A stretch of DNA of 9,480 bases from Polaromonas sp. (lineage in GTDB: Bacteria > Pseudomonadota > Gammaproteobacteria > Burkholderiales > Burkholderiaceae_C), in the NCBI GenBank assembly GCA_028292345.1, contig JAQGMN010000087.1, forward strand, positions 1-9,480, in the 5' to 3' direction. Below are positions 1 to 8,140 of the stretch, piece by piece (the stretch's first letter is position 1; every line of letters starts with the position of its first letter). A model generated the notes under the pieces. The model saw only the letters and a program-made list of their open reading frames with translations. It did not search any database and was not told where the DNA came from. Position numbers and translations under genes: made by a program.

Positions 1-13
1 CGGCCATCGAGCC

Positions 14-22
14 TGCTAGAAT
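14..22 (+). promoter_or_regulatory. Extended -10 element of the tRNA-Ser promoter
   Basis: TGC followed by TAGAAT (5 of 6 matches to TATAAT) forms an extended -10. It is followed by a GC-rich discriminator (GCGGCC) and a predicted start near position 29, about 11 nt before the mature tRNA. GC-rich discriminators are typical of stable-RNA promoters under stringent control. The matching -35 would fall just outside the window, so the call rests on the -10 and its position alone. Confidence 0.5.
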
Positions 23-39
23 TGCGGCCACCACACACT

Positions 40-128
<89 letters not shown>

Positions 129-138
129 TAAGTCAATG

Positions 139-171
139 AAAAAGCACCTTTCGGGGTGCTTTTTCATTTTC
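139..171 (+). terminator. Intrinsic terminator of tRNA-Ser
   Basis: GCACC (144-148) pairs with GGTGC (155-159) around a TTTCGG loop. The stem can be extended by AAAAA (139-143) with TTTTT (160-164), and the U-rich tail continues as CATTTT. It begins 12 nt after the tRNA CCA end. The flanking A and T tracts could also let it work on the opposite strand. Confidence 0.9.
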
Positions 172-484
172 TTCTGAGCATTTCGCAAAATGGTCAAAGC
201 GCAAGGCTTCACCCTTTCTGGGCCTGCATCGTGCATCAAGCGGCTTTGCCCGCTGGGACCTGCTGGGACACTCTGGCGGTATTTTTTGCAGCGCATCCGC
301 TTCATTTGTCGCCCCCGCCTTAGCTTGCAGTTTCCCAACGTCCTACGTTTCGATGCGCCCGCTTCTGTCCGGCGCAGCCATGCCGTCTCGTAGGCTGTCG
401 GTTCAGAGTCAGCGGGAGGCGCAAGTCATGGCGCCCGGCGCTGCGACAACCCATGCTGGAACTCCTCAAATCCAAGGAACTTGT
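172..484. other. Gene-free stretch upstream of ndh
   Basis: There is no convincing coding sequence in these 313 bases. Short open frames here lack a ribosome binding site and resemble no protein I know. A forward open frame runs from 353 into ndh but encodes 44 residues unlike any NDH-2 N-terminus. The ndh promoter should lie here, but I see no -35/-10 pair strong enough to call. A small tandem repeat of CTGGGAC occurs around 252-268. Confidence 0.6.
474..478 (+). promoter_or_regulatory. Shine-Dalgarno site that fixes the ndh start
   Basis: AAGGA ends 6 nt before the ATG at 485. This supports the internal ATG over the longer frame opening at 353, and the dinucleotide-binding motif begins within ten residues of this ATG, as in the family. 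Confidence 0.75.
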
Positions 485-1792
485 ATGCACCGGATCATCA
501 TCGTCGGAGGCGGCGCCGGCGGGCTGGCGCTGGCCACGCGGCTGGGCCGCAAGATCGGGCGCCGGGGCCGGGCTGCCATCACTCTGGTCGATGCCGCGCG
601 CACCCATGTCTGGAAGCCGCTATTGCACCAGCTGGCGGCAGGCAGCTTTGATACCCATGCCGAGGAAATTGAATACCTGGCGCAGGCGCATGCGAACCAT
701 TTCAGATTCCGGTTGGGACGGATGGTTTCGCTCGACCGCACCGGCCGCACCATCGGGCTGGCGGCAAGCCATGACGACAACGGCCAGGAGGTCACACCCG
801 CTCAGACGCTGGGCTACGACACGCTGGTGATGGCCGTGGGCAGCCAGACCAACGACTTTGGCACGCCGGGGGCGCAGGAGCATGCAATCAAGCTGGACAC
901 ACCCCAGGCGGCCCGGCGCCTGAACGAACAGCTGATCAACGCTTGCATCCGTGCGCAGACCGTGCCTGCTACTTCGGCCGACAGCCGTCTGACGGTGGCC
1001 ATCGTCGGCGGTGGCGCCACCGGTGTGGAATTGGCGGCCGAGCTGCATGCAGCGGCCCGGGTATTGGCCAGCTATGGCCTGGAGCATGTCGATCCGAGCC
1101 AGGACCTGCGAATTGTGCTGGTCGAGGCCGCGCCGCGCCTGCTGGCCCAGTTGCCCGAGCGCCTGAGCGCGTCGGCCCTGCGCGAATTGCGCAGGCTCTC
1201 GGTCGAGGTGCATACCGGCGAGCGGGTGGTCCAGGTCGAGGCGAATCGCCTGACGATGGCCAGCGGCCTGGTGATTCCGGCCACGCTCACCGTCTGGGCC
1301 GCCGGCGTGAAGGCGGCCGATTTCCTGCACGGGCTGGGCGAGCCGGTGCTGGAAACCAACAAGCTCAACCAGCTGTTGGTCAATGGCCACCTGCAAACCA
1401 GCCGCGATGGCCGCATCTTTGCCTTTGGCGACTGCGCCGCCTGCCCGCAGCCCGGTGGACAGTGGGTGCCGCCGCGCGCCCAGGCGGCCTACCAGCAGGC
1501 CATGTACCTGGCCGATGCGCTGCCGCGTCTGCTCAAGGGCCAAAGCGCCCAGCCTTTCCTCTACCGGGACAAGGGCTCGCTGGTGTCGCTGTCGGCCTAT
1601 TCATCGGTCGGCAGCCTGATGGGCAGCCTGAGCAAGGGCAGCTTTTTCGTCGAAGGGCAGATGGCCAAGCTGATGTACTGGGGGCTGCACAAGCAGCATC
1701 AGCTGGCACTGGTTGGGTTCATGAAAACCGTGCTGATCACCCTGTCCGAAATGATCGACCGCACGCACCGGCCGCGCATCAAGCTGCATTGA
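485..1792 (+). CDS. ndh: Type II NADH:quinone oxidoreductase (NDH-2)
   Basis: A 435-residue flavoprotein of the E. coli Ndh type, very close to the family's usual length. NDH-2 transfers electrons from NADH via FAD to membrane quinone without pumping protons, at the cytoplasmic face of the inner membrane. Visible motifs are an N-terminal FAD-binding Rossmann GGGAGG (8-13) with D36 at the end of strand 2, a second NADH-binding GGGATG (175-180) followed by VELAAEL, the FAD-contacting FAFGDCA (312-318), and an AQxAxQ-type quinone-site motif around 332-338. The C-terminal part (about 365-435) matches the membrane-anchoring helices of the family, with a hydrophobic stretch near 405-420 and a basic end. 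The ATG at 485 is chosen because of the AAGGA and the immediate Rossmann fold. It appears monocistronic and converges with the response-regulator gene. The family call is firm; the substrate has not been tested. Confidence 0.94.
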   Translation: MHRIIIVGGGAGGLALATRLGRKIGRRGRAAITLVDAARTHVWKPLLHQLAAGSFDTHAEEIEYLAQAHANHFRFRLGRMVSLDRTGRTIGLAASHDDNGQEVTPAQTLGYDTLVMAVGSQTNDFGTPGAQEHAIKLDTPQAARRLNEQLINACIRAQTVPATSADSRLTVAIVGGGATGVELAAELHAAARVLASYGLEHVDPSQDLRIVLVEAAPRLLAQLPERLSASALRELRRLSVEVHTGERVVQVEANRLTMASGLVIPATLTVWAAGVKAADFLHGLGEPVLETNKLNQLLVNGHLQTSRDGRIFAFGDCAACPQPGGQWVPPRAQAAYQQAMYLADALPRLLKGQSAQPFLYRDKGSLVSLSAYSSVGSLMGSLSKGSFFVEGQMAKLMYWGLHKQHQLALVGFMKTVLITLSEMIDRTHRPRIKLH

Positions 1793-1897
1793 CCGATGGC
1801 AATGGCAGGTTCGTGGCAAAACCCATCCCGGCCTTTTGCTGGCGGGTAAGGAAAAAGCCAGGGGCGGGCCGATTGCGTAAAGCGTCTCAATGTCCGG

Positions 1898-2278
1898 CTA
1901 AGGGCCATGGCGCTTGAGCGACTGGCAGTGCTTGAGAAATGCGTCAATCTCCGCGGTCTTGTCGAACACTGCGTCAACGCCCAGGCTGAGGCAGCGGCTT
2001 CGCACCTGCGGTGTGGACAGATTGGTCAGAACAATAATTAACTGATGCGGCAAGCGATGGCTGCAGGCATTGAGCACATCAAGGCCGCTGCCGTTTCGCA
2101 GGTCGATGTCCAGAATGAGCAGTTGCCAGTCCAGCTCGTATTTGGCCATAAGCGCCAGGGCTTCCACGGGCGTATGGGCGACTTCGACCACATTGACATC
2201 AGCAAAATCTTCCAGCACGGGTATTAAAACCTGGCTGAGGTCTTCATCGTCATCGACCAGAACCGCAGTGATTGGCAT
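1898..2278 (-). CDS. Single-domain response regulator (receiver only)
   Basis: A 126-residue CheY-like receiver with no output domain. The acidic pocket is D9-D10-D11, the predicted phospho-acceptor is D57 in LLILDIDL, the switch threonine is T85 in VLTN, the conserved lysine is K107 in FDKT, and F105 occupies the aromatic switch position. All residues needed for phosphorylation are therefore present. No histidine kinase or phosphotransfer protein lies in the window, so the partner is unknown. It may act by protein-protein contact or as a step in a phosphorelay. There is no clear Shine-Dalgarno upstream of the ATG (the leader is AT-rich), and a possible promoter sits so close that the message could be nearly leaderless. 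It diverges from acnA and converges with ndh. The receiver fold is certain; its role is not. Confidence 0.88.
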   Translation of the reverse strand: MPITAVLVDDDEDLSQVLIPVLEDFADVNVVEVAHTPVEALALMAKYELDWQLLILDIDLRNGSGLDVLNACSHRLPHQLIIVLTNLSTPQVRSRCLSLGVDAVFDKTAEIDAFLKHCQSLKRHGP

Positions 2279-2287
2279 ATGTTTTTA

Positions 2288-2317
2288 TTTATTCAAGGCC
2301 GGGAACCCATTATTCAA
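2288..2317 (-). promoter_or_regulatory. Possible promoter of the response-regulator gene
   Basis: On the reverse strand, TTGAAT (2317-2312) and AATAAA (2293-2288) are separated by 18 bp, each matching consensus at 4 of 6 positions. The predicted start near 2280 is almost at the ATG (2278), which would make the mRNA nearly leaderless and would fit the absence of a Shine-Dalgarno. This is a weak call based only on consensus matching. Confidence 0.25.
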
Positions 2318-2318
2318 G
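2289..2318. repeat. 9-bp direct repeat, two copies 21 bp apart
   Basis: TTATTCAAG occurs at 2289-2297 and again at 2310-2318, each followed by GCC or GGCC. The 21-bp period is two helical turns, so both copies face the same side of the DNA. They overlap the possible response-regulator promoter. A tandem operator is one reading; the regulator is unknown. Confidence 0.55.
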
Positions 2319-2474
2319 CCTCAGCCAAGTTAATGGTAGGACAACTTACAGCGAGGGTGTCAGGCGAAGGTCTTTGCACATCTGAGCCCGCAAGTGCAGG
2401 CCAGCCGGGTTCACCGAAGCCATCCTACATCTGCATTCTGCAAATTCCCGCATGCGGTGTTTCCTCAAGTTTCC

Positions 2475-2495
2475 AAACTAAATGAAAGTTAGTTT
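2475..2495. repeat. 7+7 bp inverted repeat upstream of acnA
   Basis: AAACTAA (2475-2481) and TTAGTTT (2489-2495) are perfect inverted copies around a 7-nt spacer. The dyad ends 111 bp before the acnA ATG. The symmetry and AT-rich arms in a GC-rich genome resemble a dimeric repressor operator. There is no T-tract beyond a short TTTT, so a terminator is less likely. Confidence 0.5.
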
Positions 2496-2594
2496 TGCCA
2501 GCGCCCAGCACATCCGGACCAGGTCCTGCCGCAGCATTTTTCGGACCGTTGGCAGCCGTTTGCAATTCAAGACCTGTTGATCCCAAGCGACTTG

Positions 2595-2601
2595 AAAGGA
2601 G
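2595..2601 (+). promoter_or_regulatory. Strong Shine-Dalgarno site of acnA
   Basis: AAAGGAG ends 5 nt before the ATG at 2607. It decides in favour of this start over an in-frame TTG at 2577. Confidence 0.85.
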
Positions 2602-2606
2602 AAGCA

Positions 2607-5564
<2,958 letters not shown>

Positions 5565-5606
5565 GCGAGCGGCCGGAGGGGCTGCGCAGAACAGGCGTGG
5601 CCCGTC

Positions 5607-7007
5607 TCAATCCTGGGGACGGTGCCGCGCCACGAATTGCCCAACCTGGGCGCAGGCCTGTCTCACCGAGGCGGTCAGCCGCACATCGCCGGCGATGCCC
5701 CCCCACAGTGCCGCACTGGCGCACAGCGCCGCCACCGGATCGGGCGCTGCGCAAATCCTGTGGGCGGCTGCCTCGTCCATGCCCTGGTCCTGGTAGGCAT
5801 ACGGCAAAGTGCCTTCATGCCAGCGCTGCAGAAACGCCAGAAACAGGGCCGGCAGCACGGCCGCGCTGCCGATCCCCTCGTCCCGGACCAGACGGTCGCG
5901 CAGCGTGGGCGTGATGAAGCCGGGAATCTTGGCAAAACCGTCCATTGCCACCCGCTGGTTGGTGTCCTGCAGCGCAGGATTGCTGAAGCGGTAGAGCACC
6001 TGGTCGCGGTAAACGGACAGATTCACCGGGCTGGGCGGGTCCTGTGCATCCAGACAGGGAATGACGTCATCCGTTACATAGTTCCAGGCCATTTGCCGGA
6101 TCTCGGCAATGCCGATGGCCTCATGGATGTAATGAAGGCCAATGAGGCTGCCTGCCCAGGCAATGCAGCTGTGGCTGGCGTTAAGGATGCGTATCTTGGC
6201 CTCTTCATAAGGCAGGACCGACTCGACCAGTTCGGCGCCGACACGGCCCCAGTCGGGTCGGCCGGCCGCGAACCGGTCTTCAATCACCCACTGGCTGAAG
6301 CTTTCGGCTGTGACGGCGGCCGGATCGTCGAGCCCGGTCGCGGCCTGCACCCGCCTGAAAAGCTCGGGCGAGGGCCGTGGCGTGATGCGGTCCACCATGC
6401 TGTTGGGGCAGCAGGTGCTGGCTGCCACCCAGTCGGCCAGTCCGGCTGCATCGCACTGGCCGATGAACGCCATCAGGGCGCTGCGAAACCGCTCGCCGTT
6501 GTGGCGCAGGTTGTCGCAGTTGAGCAGCGTCACCGGTCCCGCGCCAGCCGCCCGGCGCGCCCGCAGGATGGCGCAGGCCGCGCCGTAGAGGGTGGCGCCG
6601 GGTTGGCCGGCGCGCGCCTGCGCCAGGTCGGCCTGGATGTCGGGCGATGCAAGGTCCAGGCCGCCCTGGGGGTCGAGGTGGTAGCCCGCCTCGGTCACGG
6701 TGAAGGAAATGATCCGGGTGCGCGGGTCGGCACCGCAGGCTATCACCGGCGCCAGCGACGGCTCGTAGGGCAGCACCTCGCGTATCGCCCCGATGCGCTG
6801 GTAGCGGTACCGGCCCGCCGGGGAAATGGTCTCCAGCGTGTAGTGCCCGCCCTGGGCGCGCAGCGCCGCTTCCACCTCGGCCATGTCGGGCCGCAGGTTA
6901 GCCCCTGCCAGGGACCAGCGCGTGTCTCCGGAATCCATCAACTGCTGGAGGTAGGCCGCCTGATGCGCCCGATGGAAAGAGCCGAGTCCAAGGTGAAGGA
7001 TGCGCAT
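5607..7007 (-). CDS. dalD: Mannitol dehydrogenase-family polyol dehydrogenase, probably D-arabinitol 4-dehydrogenase
   Basis: A 466-residue long-chain polyol dehydrogenase (cytoplasmic, zinc-independent, NAD-dependent). The N-terminus GLGSFHRAHQ (7-16) is the nucleotide-binding segment, NCDN (163-166) is the conserved Asn-containing loop, and PNSMVDRITP (201-210) matches the mannitol dehydrogenase signature. The catalytic set is K271, N276 and H279 in KIRILNASH, spaced as K295/N300/H303 in Pseudomonas mannitol 2-dehydrogenase. The overall sequence recalls DalD, which oxidises D-arabinitol to D-xylulose; mannitol or another hexitol is the main alternative. No polyol transporter, xylulokinase or regulator accompanies it here. 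The ATG is chosen because the motif begins within seven residues and no in-frame start lies close upstream. It has no recognisable Shine-Dalgarno, and a strong terminator lies 30 nt upstream. The family is firm; the substrate is moderately supported. Confidence 0.88.
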   Translation of the reverse strand: MRILHLGLGSFHRAHQAAYLQQLMDSGDTRWSLAGANLRPDMAEVEAALRAQGGHYTLETISPAGRYRYQRIGAIREVLPYEPSLAPVIACGADPRTRIISFTVTEAGYHLDPQGGLDLASPDIQADLAQARAGQPGATLYGAACAILRARRAAGAGPVTLLNCDNLRHNGERFRSALMAFIGQCDAAGLADWVAASTCCPNSMVDRITPRPSPELFRRVQAATGLDDPAAVTAESFSQWVIEDRFAAGRPDWGRVGAELVESVLPYEEAKIRILNASHSCIAWAGSLIGLHYIHEAIGIAEIRQMAWNYVTDDVIPCLDAQDPPSPVNLSVYRDQVLYRFSNPALQDTNQRVAMDGFAKIPGFITPTLRDRLVRDEGIGSAAVLPALFLAFLQRWHEGTLPYAYQDQGMDEAAAHRICAAPDPVAALCASAALWGGIAGDVRLTASVRQACAQVGQFVARHRPQD

Positions 7008-7317
7008 GGCTGAAGATGAGGAAAGGTCGGGGTTGACAAAAAAAAGCGGCCGCCCCGGTCACATCGGGAACAGGCGGGGACGGCCAGAAGGCAGGATGAG
7101 CAATTTTGATCTTTGAACGCTGCCTTCGCATGAAGTGCAGGCAAAAGTGCCATTTCAACTGCGCCCAAAAGCATTTCCCTGGCTAGCCATTACTCCGGGA
7201 CTGGAGCGTGTTCCTGCGGTTTTGGGCGGCGCGTCGGCTTTGCCGAGATCATGGTGCCGTGCTTCAGCGCGCACTTGCTCAAACGGCTGCTCTGACCTGA
7301 CATTCACCGGCCGGAGA
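7008..7317. other. Gene-free stretch between the lipoprotein gene and dalD
   Basis: Reading on the reverse strand, this holds the end of the lipoprotein transcript, about 230 bases without a convincing gene, then a strong terminator (7085-7038) and 30 bases of dalD leader. Short frames here have no recognisable product or ribosome binding site. I found no convincing promoter for dalD. Confidence 0.6.
7038..7085 (-). terminator. Intrinsic terminator or attenuator in the dalD leader
   Basis: Read on the reverse strand, GGCCG-T-CCCCG pairs with CGGGG-CGGCC: ten GC pairs with one bulged T. Two bases (GC) and eight consecutive Ts (7045-7038) follow. The loop is about 17 nt and contains a competing small hairpin, CCCG with CGGG (7068-7065 with 7057-7054), that would use part of the 3' arm. 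The T-tract ends 30 nt before the dalD ATG. It may end the upstream lipoprotein transcript, end a small RNA, or act as an attenuator for dalD. The terminator structure itself is well supported. Confidence 0.8.
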
Positions 7318-7737
7318 TCAATTCCGCCGTATTTTTTTCTTCTTCGCCGGCTGTTTTCTGGCTGACCGTTTTTTCACAGCCGGTTTTTCAGCGGACGCGG
7401 CAACGGGTGAAGGCCTGACCGCGACGGAAAGCCGGTCGTTGTCGGTGCGCGGCATTGCCGTTTCCGTCTCGATGTTGGTGTTGGGAAGGTAGGACAGGTC
7501 GATTTGAGCCCTGGCGGCCCTGCGCTCGACATCGGTCAGCATGACTTCAAAAACAGTGATCTTCTGTTTGCGCTCGGTGATTTTTGTGCGGAGTTCCCGG
7601 GCCTGGGCGTTCAGTGCCGCTTTGCGGACCGACGGGTCTGGGTTTGAAGCGTCGGCGGTCGCAGGGGGCACGGGCGGCACGGCACAACCGGACAAGAACA
7701 GGGCGGCCAGGATCATTGTTGTTGTCAGCGTCTTCAT
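7318..7737 (-). CDS. Small predicted lipoprotein with a basic C-terminus
   Basis: A 139-residue protein of a family I do not recognise. It begins with a short basic n-region and hydrophobic core ending in the lipobox LSGC, so C18 should be lipidated after signal peptidase II cleavage; alanine at +2 predicts outer-membrane sorting. A Pro-rich linker (21-35) is followed by a charged helical stretch (about 36-80) that could form a coiled coil. A low-complexity segment follows, and the last 20 residues are dominated by Lys and Arg. The basic tail could bind peptidoglycan, lipopolysaccharide or nucleic acid, but this is inference. AAAGGAA sits 3 nt before the ATG, and a reasonable promoter lies at 7766-7794. 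The signal sequence, Shine-Dalgarno and promoter together make it a real gene despite its unknown role. Confidence 0.8.
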   Translation of the reverse strand: MKTLTTTMILAALFLSGCAVPPVPPATADASNPDPSVRKAALNAQARELRTKITERKQKITVFEVMLTDVERRAARAQIDLSYLPNTNIETETAMPRTDNDRLSVAVRPSPVAASAEKPAVKKRSARKQPAKKKKIRRN

Positions 7738-7765
7738 GTCTTCCTTTCATTGCCGTCTGCATGCA

Positions 7766-7794
7766 ACTATCGCTTGCCGGCCAGCGCATTGCAA
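7766..7794 (-). promoter_or_regulatory. Probable sigma-70 promoter of the lipoprotein gene
   Basis: On the reverse strand, TTGCAA (7794-7789) and GATAGT (7771-7766) are spaced by exactly 17 bp, each with 4 of 6 consensus matches. Transcription would start near 7759, giving a leader of about 20 nt that contains the Shine-Dalgarno before the ATG at 7737. Confidence 0.42.
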
Positions 7795-7926
7795 GTAGGC
7801 TTGCGCAAGGCTCGACAGTAGGACGAATTACAGCAATGGATGAGATAACTTCCCGAACCGTCGCGCTTTCCTTGAATGGCATGGCCTGCAGCCCAAGGTG
7901 AACCGATGCGATGAAGGTTGCGGCTG

Positions 7927-7960
7927 AAAATAGCCTCGACCTTCGGGGCTATTTTATTTT
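7927..7960 (+). terminator. Intrinsic terminator, stronger in the forward direction
   Basis: AAAATAGCCTCG (7927-7938) pairs with CGGGGCTATTTT (7944-7955) around ACCTT, a 12-bp stem with one T-G wobble. Forward, it is followed by ATTTT, so the U-rich tract is longest that way. Reverse, the U-run is only the four bases of the arm. No forward gene ends here, so it either serves weakly as the terminator of the reverse hydroxyacid dehydrogenase operon or ends an unrecognised forward transcript. Confidence 0.72.
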
Positions 7961-8037
7961 CTCGGTGGCGTGTCAGTTCGGCGCCAAAGCGGACCTGTTG
8001 GCCGGGAAGGATGAAGGTTGTTCGAAAGGGAGCATGC

Positions 8038-8087
8038 CCATGAGGCTGGTGACGCAAAATAGGAGCTTCGCGTCATCGGCCTCATGG
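8038..8087. repeat. 50-nt near-perfect inverted repeat (long hairpin)
   Basis: CCATGAGGC (8038-8046) pairs with GCCTCATGG (8079-8087), and TGACGC (8050-8055) with GCGTCA (8070-8075). The three bases between (TGG against TCG) pair as U-G, G-C, G-U in a forward RNA. This gives an 18-bp continuous stem with a 14-nt loop. A reverse RNA would have A/C and C/A mismatches at the wobble positions. No U-tract follows on either strand. It lies 53 bp beyond the stop codon of the reverse dehydrogenase gene. It could be a 3'-end stability hairpin, part of a small RNA, or a dispersed palindromic repeat. Confidence 0.7.
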
Positions 8088-8140
8088 TTTCCATGCCCCG
8101 CCGGGCAAGGTCCATGAAATGGCGATGCCGCAAGCGAATT

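Larger units (their letters stand above)
2279..2606. other. Divergent intergenic region between the response regulator and acnA
   Basis: These 328 bases are AT-richer than the flanking genes and must hold the promoters of both divergent genes. They contain a 9-bp direct repeat (2289-2318), a perfect 10-bp palindrome CCGCATGCGG (2448-2457) and a 7+7 inverted repeat (2475-2495). I could not pick a convincing -35/-10 pair for acnA. No coding frame in this stretch looks real. Confidence 0.6.
7738..8140. other. Intergenic region with a promoter and two strong hairpins
   Basis: These 403 bases hold the probable lipoprotein promoter (7766-7794), a perfect palindrome CTTGCGCAAG (7800-7809), a forward-facing terminator (7927-7960) and a long hairpin (8038-8087). 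An 11-mer, GATGAAGGTTG, occurs twice exactly 100 bp apart (7910-7920 and 8010-8020). No protein-coding gene is supported; a forward frame from 7911 runs straight through the terminator and looks spurious. Confidence 0.65.

Noticed and set aside
353..484. 44-residue N-terminal extension of ndh from an upstream ATG
   Set aside because: The extension has no family resemblance, and AAGGA plus the Rossmann motif place the start at 485.
1793..1897. Possible terminator between ndh and the response-regulator gene
   Set aside because: The inverted segments (CCCGGCC/GGCGGG and GGCCTTTT/AAAAAGCC) pair imperfectly and lack a T-tract, so I do not call one.
943..1917. Forward open frame of 324 codons overlapping ndh in another frame
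   Set aside because: It overlaps a gene with clear NDH-2 motifs, and its translation is Arg/Gly/Ala-rich with no family features.
2577..2606. TTG start giving acnA ten extra residues
   Set aside because: A strong AAAGGAG is ideally placed for the ATG at 2607 and would itself be inside the coding sequence of the longer form.
5565..5606. Shared terminator in the acnA-dalD convergent gap
   Set aside because: The 42 bases are GC-rich, with no stable stem followed by Ts on either strand.
6898..7174. Reverse open frames upstream of and overlapping the start of dalD
   Set aside because: They cross the terminator and the well-supported dalD N-terminus, have no ribosome binding site and have no recognisable sequence.
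7910..8020. Two copies of GATGAAGGTTG exactly 100 bp apart
   Set aside because: There are only two copies with no extended similarity around them, which is compatible with chance; it does not form an array.
7911..8117. Forward 68-codon frame as a small gene
   Set aside because: It runs through the intrinsic terminator hairpin, has only a poor ribosome binding site, and the peptide has no features of a real protein.
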